64,000 nucleotides of DNA from Streptomyces sp. SID13031 (GCF_010548305.1 NZ_JAAGLV010000012.1:1-64000); one strand, 5' to 3'. Shown: positions 45,243 through 54,380, counted from the stretch's first letter. Made by a program: numbers and translations. Notes: generated from the sequence alone by a model not told the origin.

Positions 45243-46435
45243 CGCTTGGAGAGTTCGGTCTCCAAGGGGGAGGCGCGGCGGCCGCGGGGAGTGATTCGGA
45301 CGCCGGCCAGCCACTTGGTCCAGCGGTCTGCCTCTGCCTCGATCGCTGTCGCGGTCTCGGTGCCGACGTCGTCGAGCAGTTGGTAGCGGACGTCTCCGGA
45401 CTCCGGTTGCCCCCAGCCGCCGACGATTCGTCCGTCGGCCCAGATCGACGGGCCGATGTTGCCGGTGGTGTCGAACATCCGGGCCTTGTGCTCGCCCAAG
45501 TACCAGTCGCGGTCCTTCCAGCCCATCGGCGTCGGGTCGAGCGCGGGCAGGAAGGCCACCCACGGCTCGGGCTCGACCTCCGACTCCTCGTCCCCAGGCA
45601 GTACGTAGCCGACGGCTCCGTCCAGGTCGACCTCGACGGCCTCGACTGCCAGTAGGGCCTTCCTCGTCTGGCCGAGCGTCCAGCCACTCCACCACTGCAG
45701 GTCTGCGGAGGTACCCGGTCCGAACGTACCTAGCCAGGCGCGGGCCAGTGTCGCGCGGGCCTCGTCGGCCGACGGCTTGTCGCCGAACCCGTCGGGCAGC
45801 CAGTTCTCGACCGGCGACCACTGGTGCTGCCCGCTCAACCAGGTGCCGAGCGGGCGGCCCCGGACGATCCGCCCCTCGGCCGAGAGCTGGAAGAGGACCC
45901 GGCTCGTCACATACGGCTGGGTTGAGTACGCCTTGCCGGGTGTCATCGCGAGCCGGCTGCGCAGGCGAGGCTCGTCGGCCGACAACTCCTGCGCTGTCGC
46001 CGAACCGCGCAGGGTGAGGGCGGTGGCCGTCGACTCCTCGACCGCCCGCAACCACGTCCCGCACTGCTCGGTATCAGCCGCGATCCCCGCCTCTTCGAGG
46101 TGCTTGACGAGCAGGTTGCGCTGCTTGACCGCGATGTCGTCGGTACACGCCGCCTGTACCACCGGCGCGAACGAGGTCGGTACGACGAACACCGTTCGCC
46201 GCATCCCGAGCATCCGGATCAGCGTCCGCTCGTCGTACAGGGCCCGCTCGGTCCCCGCGACCTCACTCCCGGGCACCCGCGCCGCGATCGACAGATGCAC
46301 GGTCGCCGGGTCGGTCGCATGCAACACCACCATCGCCCGCGCCGCCTCGACCGGATCCGCCGCCTGCGCCGACCCCGCCAACCGATGCCGCCGCCCGAGC
46401 CGCGCCCGCCGTTCCCCGACCGATAACCGCTCCAT
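45239..46435 (-). CDS. winged-helix DNA-binding protein (HTH_42, AlkZ/YcaQ-like)
   Basis: 398 residues with the tandem winged-helix architecture of the HTH_42 (PF06224) family. Characterised relatives (AlkZ, YcaQ/AlkX) are DNA glycosylases that unhook interstrand crosslinks or remove bulky alkylated bases. In them a Gln-x-Gln or Gln-x-Asp motif is catalytic, usually in a segment like LQAQDP. Here the equivalent reads VVLHATDPATVHLSIAARV, so His and Thr replace the Gln pair. It may be a distinct subfamily with altered chemistry. The ATG at 46435 has AGGGGGA. Position next to pafBC is suggestive for DNA damage. Confidence 0.82.
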   Translation of the reverse strand: MERLSVGERRARLGRRHRLAGSAQAADPVEAARAMVVLHATDPATVHLSIAARVPGSEVAGTERALYDERTLIRMLGMRRTVFVVPTSFAPVVQAACTDDIAVKQRNLLVKHLEEAGIAADTEQCGTWLRAVEESTATALTLRGSATAQELSADEPRLRSRLAMTPGKAYSTQPYVTSRVLFQLSAEGRIVRGRPLGTWLSGQHQWSPVENWLPDGFGDKPSADEARATLARAWLGTFGPGTSADLQWWSGWTLGQTRKALLAVEAVEVDLDGAVGYVLPGDEESEVEPEPWVAFLPALDPTPMGWKDRDWYLGEHKARMFDTTGNIGPSIWADGRIVGGWGQPESGDVRYQLLDDVGTETATAIEAEADRWTKWLAGVRITPRGRRASPLETELSKR

Positions 46436-46549
46436 TACGTCCCCCTGAGTCTGTACGTCCCCTTTTCTTACCATTACGTTCCGACACCGTTGTCCACAGC
46501 GACGGGCTGCGGGTCAGGACATGACCGTGAACCGGATAGGCTCAGAGGC

Positions 46550-46741
46550 ATGTATTGGTTCCTGCTCTTCCTGGGTGTGGTGGCGGTGTGGCTTCTGGTC
46601 CTCGCGCTGCTCGCCCGGAGGTTGTGGGGCCAGACCAAGGCACTGACACGTGAGTTGGTCGCCGCCCAGTCCAAGCTCGAGGACGCGCAGTCGCAGGCCG
46701 GGTCAGCCCGGGCCGACGAGGGCGTGCGCGCTCGGGCGTAG
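46550..46741 (+). CDS. small membrane protein with short coiled coil
   Basis: 63 residues: one N-terminal membrane helix (MYWFLLFLGVVAVWLLVLAL) and a Gln/Ala-rich helix (LTRELVAAQSKLEDAQSQAG). No family recognised. The ATG at 46550 is supported by the hydrophobic start and an AGAGG just upstream, although the spacing is very short. It directly precedes tatA and may be co-transcribed with it. Confidence 0.65.
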   Translation: MYWFLLFLGVVAVWLLVLALLARRLWGQTKALTRELVAAQSKLEDAQSQAGSARADEGVRARA

Positions 46742-46791
46742 TATCGGCGCTCACGGTTGAGCCACGATCAGAAGTCGGTAGGGAGTTCGTC

Positions 46792-47082
46792 ATGGTTCCG
46801 TTCATCGGAATGCCTCAGGGCGCGGAGTGGCTCGTCATTCTCGCGATCGTGGTGCTGCTCTTCGGGTCGGCCAAGCTGCCGGCCCTGGTCAAGCAGCTCG
46901 GCAAGTCGAAGAAGATCTGGGAAGAGGAGGTCGGTCCGTCGTCGCGCAAGAAGGACGGTGAGCTGACCGAGGGCACCCAGGCTCCGACGCAGCAGGTCAA
47001 CCCGCAGGTGCAGGCGCCGAGCCAGCAACCGAACGGCCAGGCCCCGGGCGACGGCTTGCCGCCGACCCACACGGCCAACTGA
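46792..47082 (+). CDS. tatA: twin-arginine translocase subunit TatA
   Basis: 96 residues. A short N-terminal membrane helix (AEWLVILAIVVLLFGSAKLP) is followed by the FGxxKLP hinge, an amphipathic helix (LVKQLGKSKKIWEEE) and a Pro/Gln-rich tail. It forms the Tat pore with TatC. The ATG at 46792 follows AGGGAG. tatC starts 16 bases after the stop. At least one likely Tat substrate is in the window (52862-54124). Confidence 0.95.
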   Translation: MVPFIGMPQGAEWLVILAIVVLLFGSAKLPALVKQLGKSKKIWEEEVGPSSRKKDGELTEGTQAPTQQVNPQVQAPSQQPNGQAPGDGLPPTHTAN

Positions 47083-47098
47083 GTCACGCTCACCACCT

Positions 47099-47917
47099 GT
47101 GACGATGGTGAGGCTCGGACGACGGAAAGAATCCCGCCGCCCGAAGGACGAAGAGGGTCGGATGACCCTGCGCGAGCACATCGTCGAGCTCCGTAACCGG
47201 TTGCTCAAGTGTGTGCTCGCGATCCTGCTGGGGACGGTCGGCGGCTGGATCTTCTACAACGATGCCCTCGCTTTCCTGAAGGCACCGTTCGAAGACAGCG
47301 TCGCGGCGCTCGCTGCGGAGTCGAACCTGAAGCCGATCCTGACCTTTACGGGCGTCGGTGACGCGCTGACGTTCAAGATCAAGATCTCCGCGTTGTTCGG
47401 GCTGATCGTGGCGTCGCCGGTCTGGCTCTACCAGCTGTGGGCATTCATCGCGCCGGGTCTGCATCGCAACGAGCGTAGATGGGCGATGCTCTTCTCCGCG
47501 ATCGCGACGCCGCTGTTCGTCGGTGGCATGTGGGTGGCCTACTGGACCCTGCCCAAGGGCTTGGAGATCCTGATCGGTTTCACGCCGCTGGACATCCAGA
47601 ACCTGATCACTCTGCCGCAGTATCTCGATTTCGTGATCCGCACGATGCTCGTCTTCGGGGTCGCCTTCCTGATCCCACTCGTCGTCGTGCTGCTGAACAT
47701 GGTCGGTGTGGTACCGGCCTCGGCACTGGGCAAGTTCCGGCCCTACATCATCCTGGTCATTTTTGTCTTTGCCGCGGTGGCCACCCCCTCGGGTGACCCG
47801 TTCACAATGTGCCTGCTGGCGATCCCGATGTGCCTGCTGTTCTTCATCGCCGAGGTGATCGCGCGACTCAACGACCGACGCAAGAAGCGTCAGGTCGATG
47901 AACTGCTGGCCGACTGA
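47099..47917 (+). CDS. tatC: Sec-independent translocase subunit TatC
   Basis: 272 residues with six predicted membrane helices. The receptor signature GRMTLREHIVELRNRLLKCV near the N-terminus and FAAVATPSGDPFTMCLLAIP near the C-terminus are conserved. TatC recognises the twin-arginine signal. GTG at 47099 and ATG at 47105 are both possible starts and neither has a clear Shine-Dalgarno. The stop shares one base with the next start (TGATG). Confidence 0.95.
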   Translation: MTMVRLGRRKESRRPKDEEGRMTLREHIVELRNRLLKCVLAILLGTVGGWIFYNDALAFLKAPFEDSVAALAAESNLKPILTFTGVGDALTFKIKISALFGLIVASPVWLYQLWAFIAPGLHRNERRWAMLFSAIATPLFVGGMWVAYWTLPKGLEILIGFTPLDIQNLITLPQYLDFVIRTMLVFGVAFLIPLVVVLLNMVGVVPASALGKFRPYIILVIFVFAAVATPSGDPFTMCLLAIPMCLLFFIAEVIARLNDRRKKRQVDELLAD

Positions 47918-48789
47918 TGGGGCGCAAGATCGCGCTGGTGGTCAACCCCACCAGCGGTCGCGGCCTGGGTGCGCGGGTCGCACCCGCGGTCCGGGCTGAG
48001 CTGGAAGCCGGCGGGTTGACCGTCGACGAGTACACGACCACCTGCGCCGAGGACGTCGGCCGGATCTCCGCCGAGGTGATCGCATCGGGTGCCGACGGGG
48101 TCGCGCTCGTCGGTGGTGACGGCACGATCCACCTCGGAGCGCAGGTGCTGGCCAAGTCGGGGATGCCGTTCGGCGTGATCCCGGCGGGCACCGGCAACGA
48201 CTTCGCCCGCGGCATCGGCGTACCGCTGAAGGATCCGAAGGCTGCCGCCGCGCTGATCGTTCGCGGCCAGACCCGGGCGATCGACCTCGCGACGGCGAAG
48301 GACGAGTACATCACCACCGTCGTGGCCGGCGGCTTCGACTCGTTGGTCAACAAGCGCGCCAACGCGATGACGTGGCCGAAGGGCAATGCGCGCTACACCC
48401 TCGCGACCTTCGCCGAACTGCGCACCTTCAGCCCGATCTCGTACGTCGTCACCGTCGACGGTGAGGTGCTCGAGACCGACGCGATGCTGGTCGCGGTCGG
48501 CACCGGGCCGACGTACGGCGGGGGACTGCAGATCTGCGCCGGCGCCGGGATCGACGACGGGCTGCTCGACGTCACGATCATCAAGCCGGTCTCCCGGCTG
48601 ACGTTGCTGCAGATGTTCCCGAAGCTGTCCAAGGGCACCCATCTCGGCCACCCGGCGGTGCACACCCTGCGCGGCCGCTCGGTCCGGCTCGAGTCGGCCG
48701 GCGTCACGGCGTACGCCGACGGCGAGATCCTCGGCCCGCTCCCGGTCGACATCGGCATCGCGCCGGGAGCCTTGACCGTCTTCGCCTAG
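47917..48789 (+). CDS. diacylglycerol/lipid kinase family protein
   Basis: 290 residues of the DAGK catalytic family. The N-terminus LVVNPTSGRGLG and the ATP-binding VGGDGTIHLGAQVLAKSGMP then GVIPAGTGNDFARGIG are diagnostic. It phosphorylates diacylglycerol or a related lipid such as sphingosine or a glycolipid. Start by 1-base overlap with tatC. A dagK-type gene between tatC and helY is the standard actinobacterial order. Confidence 0.92.
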   Translation: MGRKIALVVNPTSGRGLGARVAPAVRAELEAGGLTVDEYTTTCAEDVGRISAEVIASGADGVALVGGDGTIHLGAQVLAKSGMPFGVIPAGTGNDFARGIGVPLKDPKAAAALIVRGQTRAIDLATAKDEYITTVVAGGFDSLVNKRANAMTWPKGNARYTLATFAELRTFSPISYVVTVDGEVLETDAMLVAVGTGPTYGGGLQICAGAGIDDGLLDVTIIKPVSRLTLLQMFPKLSKGTHLGHPAVHTLRGRSVRLESAGVTAYADGEILGPLPVDIGIAPGALTVFA

Positions 48790-48861
48790 TTCGAACCGGT
48801 TAAGTTCGCACCATCACTGAATGAATCTCCACGATCTCTGTTCGTCACCAGGTTTGTCTGA

Positions 48862-48876
48862 TAGGAAAGCTTCCTA
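48862..48876. promoter_or_regulatory. chitosanase operator-like palindrome TAGGAAAGCTTCCTA
   Basis: The near-palindrome lies 35 bases before the chitosanase start. Its arms (TAGGAA / TTCCTA) resemble the AGGAAA/TTTCCT-type box recalled for the ROK-family repressor CsnR of Streptomyces chitosanase genes. A possible -35, TTGTCT, starts at 48854. No csnR gene is in the window. Confidence 0.5.
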
Positions 48877-48910
48877 ACAGATAACCCTCGACGCCCCTCG
48901 GAGGAGATCG

Positions 48911-49798
48911 ATGCTCAACCGCCCCCTGAACGCCCCGCAGAGCAACCGTATGGGCACCGGCCGGAAACTCACCGGCATCCTGTTGGGCCTCGCCGTCGCT
49001 GCCGCCCCGGCGACCGCGTACGCCTCGCCGCTGCTGGAGAACCACGCCACCGCCACCCAGTACCAGAACAAGGTGCTGGCGCCGGCGGCGACCGGGCTCG
49101 ACGACCCGGCCAAGAAGGAAATCGCGATGAAGATCGTCTCCAGCGCGGAGAACTCCTCGCTGGACTGGAAGGCGCAGTACAAGTACATCGAGGACATCGA
49201 CGACGGCCGCGGCTACACGGCCGGCATCATCGGGTTCTGCTCGGGCACCGGCGACATGGTCGACCTGGTCGAGCTCTACAAGACCCGCAAGCCCGGCAAC
49301 GTGCTGCAGAAGTACCTGCCGGCCCTGCACGACGTGGACGGGAGCGACTCGCACGCGGGTCTCGACCCGAACTACACCAAGGACTGGAAGACCGCCGCGA
49401 ACGACTCCGTCTTCAAGGCCGCCCAGGACAGCGAGCGCGACCGGGTGTACTTCAACCCGTCGGTCTCGCAGGGCAAGTCCGACGGCGTCGGCGTGCTCGG
49501 CCAGTTCATGTACTACGACGCGATCGTCATGCACGGCGACGGCGGCGACTCGACCAGCTTCAGCAACATCCGCAAGCGCGCCCTGACCAAGGCCAAGCCG
49601 CCGGCCCAGGGCGGTAACGAGACCACCTGGCTGAACGCCTTCCTCGACGCCCGCGTCTGGGCGATGAAGCAGGAGGAGGCGCACAGCGATACCAGCCGGG
49701 TCGACACCGCCCAGCGCGTCTTCCTCCGCAACGGCAACCTCAACCTCAACACCCCGCTGGACTGGAAGGTCTACGGCGACTCCTTCCACATCAGCTGA
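48911..49798 (+). CDS. csn: secreted GH46 chitosanase
   Basis: 295 residues. A signal peptide (LTGILLGLAVAAAPATAYAS) precedes the mature enzyme. The GH46 catalytic pair is E80 in VSSAENSSLDW and D98 in YIEDIDDGRGYTAGIIGFCS, spaced 18 residues apart as in the Streptomyces N174 enzyme. It hydrolyses chitosan with inversion. The ATG at 48911 follows GGAGGAG; Met14 is an alternative. It interrupts the usual dagK-helY order, so it is an acquired gene, followed by its own terminator. Confidence 0.95.
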   Translation: MLNRPLNAPQSNRMGTGRKLTGILLGLAVAAAPATAYASPLLENHATATQYQNKVLAPAATGLDDPAKKEIAMKIVSSAENSSLDWKAQYKYIEDIDDGRGYTAGIIGFCSGTGDMVDLVELYKTRKPGNVLQKYLPALHDVDGSDSHAGLDPNYTKDWKTAANDSVFKAAQDSERDRVYFNPSVSQGKSDGVGVLGQFMYYDAIVMHGDGGDSTSFSNIRKRALTKAKPPAQGGNETTWLNAFLDARVWAMKQEEAHSDTSRVDTAQRVFLRNGNLNLNTPLDWKVYGDSFHIS

Positions 49799-49831
49799 CG
49801 CTGCACGTCAGCTGACCCTGACCAACTGCTG

Positions 49832-49878
49832 ACAGCCTCCGCCCCCCGAGTGTCCCCGGGGTGCGGAGGCTGTGTTTT
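49832..49878 (+). terminator. intrinsic terminator after the chitosanase gene
   Basis: ACAGCCTCCGC (49832-49842) pairs with 49863-49873 over 11 bp, extended by CCCC/GGGG, and is followed by GTTTT (49874-49878). Confidence 0.88.
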
Positions 49879-49935
49879 GGGCCGGGTCGGTCGGGTAGCG
49901 CTGGTTCTGGGGGTGGCGTCGCATAGATTGGGGGC

Positions 49936-52809
49936 ATGAGTACTCCGTCCGAGAAGTATGCCGTTTTCCGCTCGGACCAGGAGCATCCTGCGGTGCGGGA
50001 GTTCCGCTCGCTCTACGACTTCCGGCTGGACGAGTTCCAGCTGCGGGCGTGTGCCGCGCTCGAGGACGGCCATCAGGTCCTGGTCGCCGCGCCGACCGGG
50101 TCGGGTAAGACGCTGGTCGGCGAGTTCGCCGTGCACCTGGCGCTGCAGCGTGGGCAGAAGTGCTTCTACACCACCCCGATCAAGGCGCTGAGCAACCAGA
50201 AGTACAGCGACCTCGCGCGCCGCTACGGCCACGAGAACGTCGGCCTGCTGACCGGTGACAACTCGATCAACTCCGAGGCGCCGATCGTCGTGATGACGAC
50301 CGAGGTGCTGCGGAACATGCTGTACGCCAGGTCGCAGACGCTGCTCGGCCTGTCGTACGTCGTGATGGACGAGGTGCACTACCTCGCCGACCGGGCCCGC
50401 GGCGCGGTCTGGGAGGAAGTGATCATCCATCTGCCGGAGTCGGTCTCGGTGGTCTCGCTGTCGGCGACGGTGAGCAACGCGGAGGAGTTCGGCGACTGGC
50501 TGGAGACGGTTCGCGGCAACACCGTGGTCGTGCTGGAGGAGAAGCGGCCGGTGCCGCTGTTCCAGCACGTCATGGTCGGCAAGCGGCTGCACGATCTGTT
50601 CGCCGGCGAGGCGCCGACCGCGCGTACCGGCGGCGCAGCGCAGTACGGGCCACCGAGCACGACCAAGCCACAGAGCTCGTCCAAAAGGGCGGGCAACCCG
50701 GCCAAGGCCGCCGCGGCAGGCGCGGCGCCGGACCTCAGGGACATGGTCAACCCGCAGCTGGTCAAGATCGCCCGCGACGACAGCCGGGTCTTCCGCGACG
50801 ACTCGCGCAATCCGCGCCGCCGGCGGGATCTGCCCAAGGGCCGGCCGACCCGGTCGCACTTCACGCCGTACCGGTCGGACGTGGTCGAGGAGCTGGACGC
50901 CGGTGCGCTGCTGCCGGCGATCTACTTCATCTTCTCCCGCAAGGGCTGTGAAGACGCGATGCTGCAGTGCCTGCGTTCGGGGTTGCGGCTGACCAAGCCG
51001 AGCGAGCGGGACGAGATCAAGCGGGTACTTGCCGAGCGCACCGTCGATCTCCCGGACGAGGACCTCGGCGTGCTCGGGTATCACGACTTCGCCGAGGCGC
51101 TCAGCCGTGGCATCGCGGCGCACCACGCGGGGATGCTCGCGGCCTTCAAGGAGGTCGTCGAGGAGCTGTTCGCGCGCGGCCTGATCAAGGTCGTCTTCGC
51201 CACCGAGACGCTTGCCCTGGGCATCAACATGCCGGCTCGCACGGTCGTGCTGGAGAAGCTGGGCAAGTGGAACGGTGAGGCCCACGTCGACATCACGCCG
51301 GGGGAGTACACCCAGCTGACCGGTCGCGCCGGCCGCCGGGGGATCGACGTCGAGGGGCACGCTGTCGTCCTCTGGCAGCCCGGATTCGACCCGCGCGCGG
51401 TCGCCGGCCTGGCCTCCACCCGGACGTATCCGCTCCGCTCGTCGTTCGCGCCGTCGTACAACATGGCCGTCAACCTGGTCCGCCAGGTCGGGCGGTCGCG
51501 GGCGCGGGACATGCTGGAGCTGTCGTTCGCGCAGTTCCAGTCCGACCAGGCCGTGGTCGGGCTCGCGCGCCAGGTCCAGCGCAACACCGAGGCGCTGGAG
51601 GGGTACAAGGAGTCCATCAACTGCCACCTCGGCGACTTCCTCGAGTACGCCGCGCTGCGCCGCCGGATCGGTGATCGCGAGTCGTCGGGCTCGAAGGCGC
51701 GCAAGCTGGACCGTCGGGTCGAGGCGCAGGAGTCGCTGGAGAAGCTGCGGATCGGCGACATCATCCGGATCCCGGCCGGCCGCAGCGCGGGCTGGGCGCT
51801 GGTCCTCGACGCCGGCGTCAGGTCCGAGCGCGAGGGGCCGCGGCCGACCGTGCTGACGCTCGACCGGCAGGTGCGCAAGCTGTCGATGATCGACTTCCCG
51901 ACCCCGGTCGCGGCGATCAGCACGCTCCGGGTGCCGAAGAAGTTCAACGCGCGCAACCCGCAGCAGCGCCGCGAGCTCGCGCACGTGCTGCGTGGCCGCA
52001 CCGACATGCTCGGCGAAGAGGGACCGCCGTCGTCGCGCAGTCGTAGCGGCGACGTCGTCACGCACGCGGACGACCCGGAGCTGCAGCAGATGCGGGCTGA
52101 GTTGCGCGCGCACCCCTGCCACGGCTGCGCGGATCGGGAGGACCACGCCCGCTGGGCCGAGCGGTACTTCCGGCTCGACCGGGAGAACCGCGACACCCAG
52201 CGCAAGATCGAGCAGCGGACGAACACGATCGCCCGCCAGTTCGACCGGGTCTGCCAGGTGCTCGACGCGCTGCACTACCTGGACGGCGACAAGACCACCG
52301 AGGCCGGCGACCGGCTCTCGCGGATCTACACCGAGCTCGACCTGGTCGCGGCGGAGTGCCTGCGAGTGGGGGTGTTCGACGACCTCGACGTACCGGAGCT
52401 GGCGGCCTGTCTGGCGGCGCTGATCTACGAGTCGCGGTCCAAGGACGAGCCGACGTCGCCCCGGTTGCCGGGCGGTGAGGTGCGCAACGCGCTGGACCGG
52501 ATGGGCACCATCTGGCGGGACCTGTCGGCGCTCGAGCGGGACATGCGCGTCGACTTCCTGCGCTCGATGGATCTCGGCTTCTGCTGGGCCGCGTTCCGGT
52601 GGGCGTCGGGCGCCGCGCTCGCCGAGGTGCTGTACGAGTCCGACCTGGCCGCCGGAGACTTCGTCCGCTGGGTCAAGCAGCTGATCGACCTGACCGAACA
52701 GGTCGCCGACGCAGCGGGTCCGACACCGCTGCGGAAGACGGCCCGCCAGGTCACCGACCAGATCCGTCGCGGTGTGATCTCCTACGCTTCGGTCGTCGAC
52801 GAACCCTGA
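49936..52809 (+). CDS. helY: HelY-like Ski2-family DEAD/DEAH RNA helicase
   Basis: 957 residues. Walker A APTGSGKT is at 52-59 and the DEVH box at 145-148. Later motifs are VVSLSATVSNAEEF, HHAGMLAAFKEVVEELFARG and QLTGRAGRRGID. The C-terminal helical arch/DSHCT domain follows (about 640-957). A charged insertion around 225-310 is typical of actinobacterial HelY. It probably unwinds structured RNA in decay or rRNA processing. It closes the pafABC-tat block, as in Mycobacterium. Confidence 0.95.
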   Translation: MSTPSEKYAVFRSDQEHPAVREFRSLYDFRLDEFQLRACAALEDGHQVLVAAPTGSGKTLVGEFAVHLALQRGQKCFYTTPIKALSNQKYSDLARRYGHENVGLLTGDNSINSEAPIVVMTTEVLRNMLYARSQTLLGLSYVVMDEVHYLADRARGAVWEEVIIHLPESVSVVSLSATVSNAEEFGDWLETVRGNTVVVLEEKRPVPLFQHVMVGKRLHDLFAGEAPTARTGGAAQYGPPSTTKPQSSSKRAGNPAKAAAAGAAPDLRDMVNPQLVKIARDDSRVFRDDSRNPRRRRDLPKGRPTRSHFTPYRSDVVEELDAGALLPAIYFIFSRKGCEDAMLQCLRSGLRLTKPSERDEIKRVLAERTVDLPDEDLGVLGYHDFAEALSRGIAAHHAGMLAAFKEVVEELFARGLIKVVFATETLALGINMPARTVVLEKLGKWNGEAHVDITPGEYTQLTGRAGRRGIDVEGHAVVLWQPGFDPRAVAGLASTRTYPLRSSFAPSYNMAVNLVRQVGRSRARDMLELSFAQFQSDQAVVGLARQVQRNTEALEGYKESINCHLGDFLEYAALRRRIGDRESSGSKARKLDRRVEAQESLEKLRIGDIIRIPAGRSAGWALVLDAGVRSEREGPRPTVLTLDRQVRKLSMIDFPTPVAAISTLRVPKKFNARNPQQRRELAHVLRGRTDMLGEEGPPSSRSRSGDVVTHADDPELQQMRAELRAHPCHGCADREDHARWAERYFRLDRENRDTQRKIEQRTNTIARQFDRVCQVLDALHYLDGDKTTEAGDRLSRIYTELDLVAAECLRVGVFDDLDVPELAACLAALIYESRSKDEPTSPRLPGGEVRNALDRMGTIWRDLSALERDMRVDFLRSMDLGFCWAAFRWASGAALAEVLYESDLAAGDFVRWVKQLIDLTEQVADAAGPTPLRKTARQVTDQIRRGVISYASVVDEP

Positions 52810-52861
52810 AGTCGATAGGGTTCTGACGGTCAACCGCCTGTATTTGAAGGAGTTCACGTCA

Positions 52862-54124
52862 GTGGAACTGTCACGCCGCAATCTGGGCAAGCTCGTCGTC
52901 GCGACCGGAGGAGCCGCGGCTCTCGGGACGGCGGTGATCAGGTCCGCCGACGCCGCCGCGACCTGGAAGGCGACCGGTACCGCAGTACCGGCGCTGGCCG
53001 GTTTCGACAACCAGATGAAGTCCTTCATGCAGGCCCGGGGTGTCACGGCGGGCCAGCTGGCGGTTACCTATAAAGGCCGCCTGGTGCTGGCCCGCGGCTA
53101 CAGCACCGAGTCCACGGTGGCCGTCCAGCCGACCTCGTTGTTCCGGGTCGCCTCGCTGACGAAGTCGTTCACTTCGGCCGCCATCCTCAAGCTGGTGCAG
53201 GACGGCAAGCTGAGCCTGAGCACGCCGGTGACGTCGATCCTCACCTTCACGCCGCCGGCCGGGCAGACGGTCGACCCGCGGCTGAAGACGGTCACGATCA
53301 AGCGCCTCCTGCAGCACCTCGGCGGCTGGGACCGCGACGTGTCGGGTGACCCGACCGGCATGGACGCGACCATCGCGAAGGCGCTCGGCGTCCCGATGGA
53401 GCTGCAGCACGCCGACGTCATCAAGTTCATGGCCGGACGGCCGCTCGACAACGCGCCGGGCACCAAGGTCGCCTACTCCAACTACGGCTTCCTGCTGGCC
53501 GGCCGCGTGATCGAGAAGGTCAGCGGGTTGCCCTACGCGACGTACGTGCAGCAGAAGTTGCTGACTCCGTTGAAGATCACCCGGATGGCGCAGGGCTACT
53601 CGATCGCCAAGCACGCGGGCGAGGTGCCGTACGACTCGCAGTACACGGCGAAGACGGTCCTCGACACCACGGGCAAGGTCGTCGCCGCGCCGTACGGGAC
53701 GTTCAGCATGCGCATCCACGACGCGAACGGCGGCTGGATCGCGAGCGCGCCGGACCTGGTCCGCTGGGCGAAGACGTTCGACGCGCCGTCCACGGTTCTG
53801 AACAGCACCTCGCTGGCCAGCGTCTGGGCAAAGCCCGAGACCGGAGTTTCCCCCGACGGCTGGTACTACGGCCTCGGCTGGCAGGTGCGCCCCACCACCC
53901 AGGGCGGCACCGGCCGCAACACCTGGCACACCGGCAGCCTGCCCGGCACCTTCACCCTGCTCGTCCGGACGTACAACGGGATGAGCTGGGCCGCACTGTT
54001 CAACCGCCGCGACGACGTCAGCGGCAAGTCGTACGGCGACATCGACACGGCCATCTGGACCGCCGCCAACGCCGTGAAAACCTGGCCGACGAACGACCTG
54101 TTCCCGCAGTACTTCCCTGCCTAG
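52862..54124 (+). CDS. Tat-exported serine beta-lactamase-like hydrolase (class C fold)
   Basis: 420 residues. The N-terminus MELSRRNLGKLVVATGG is a twin-arginine signal. The nucleophile motif is S98-L-T-K101 (VASLTKSF), the second is KVAYSNYGFLLAGRV (YSN), and the third is WHTGSLPG (HTG in place of KTG). Such proteins are class C beta-lactamases, esterases or D-peptidases; no resistance role should be assumed. The GTG at 52862 has AAGGAG at 52847-52852. It may use the Tat system encoded 5 kb upstream. Confidence 0.88.
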   Translation: MELSRRNLGKLVVATGGAAALGTAVIRSADAAATWKATGTAVPALAGFDNQMKSFMQARGVTAGQLAVTYKGRLVLARGYSTESTVAVQPTSLFRVASLTKSFTSAAILKLVQDGKLSLSTPVTSILTFTPPAGQTVDPRLKTVTIKRLLQHLGGWDRDVSGDPTGMDATIAKALGVPMELQHADVIKFMAGRPLDNAPGTKVAYSNYGFLLAGRVIEKVSGLPYATYVQQKLLTPLKITRMAQGYSIAKHAGEVPYDSQYTAKTVLDTTGKVVAAPYGTFSMRIHDANGGWIASAPDLVRWAKTFDAPSTVLNSTSLASVWAKPETGVSPDGWYYGLGWQVRPTTQGGTGRNTWHTGSLPGTFTLLVRTYNGMSWAALFNRRDDVSGKSYGDIDTAIWTAANAVKTWPTNDLFPQYFPA

Positions 54125-54261
54125 CTCACGACCGGTCCCCACTAGGTGGGTGTGGATGCGGGGTGCTCGGGGTGGGGGTTGGGGTGGATATCGGGGGTGC
54201 TCGGCGTGAGGCTGGTGTGGATTCGGGGTGCTCGGCGTAAGAGGACTGTGGTTCGCGGTCT

Positions 54262-54380
54262 CCGCTGCGGGAGTGTCCTAGTCGAGACGATGAGCGTCAA
54301 GAGCGCTTCGCGTCCCGTCGGGATCGAACGAGTTCGACTCTTGACCCTCATCGTCTCGACCAGGGAAGGACGCAGCTATG
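54262..54380 (-). repeat. structured repeat, copy A (minus orientation)
   Basis: A 23-bp stem with one mismatch (54281-54303 with 54338-54360) encloses a 34-nt loop that contains GTTCGATCCCGACGGGAC on the minus strand. Read on the minus strand, the whole segment including flanks (ATAGCTGCGTC...CTAGGAC...CGCAGC) aligns with copy B at 55003-55121. Confidence 0.75.

Noticed and set aside
49771..53046. 1091-codon open frame on the minus strand
   Set aside because: It lies fully antisense to helY, which has all helicase motifs. Long antisense frames are expected in very GC-rich genes; the product is Arg/Leu/Asp-rich with no recognisable domain.
52862..54124. antibiotic-resistance beta-lactamase
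   Set aside because: Only the general serine beta-lactamase fold is seen, with HTG in place of KTG; many such proteins are esterases or peptidases, so a resistance claim is not supported.
54296..54345. tRNA gene suggested by the GTTCGATCCCG T-arm word
   Set aside because: No acceptor, D-arm or anticodon arm can be folded around it; the segment forms one long hairpin instead.
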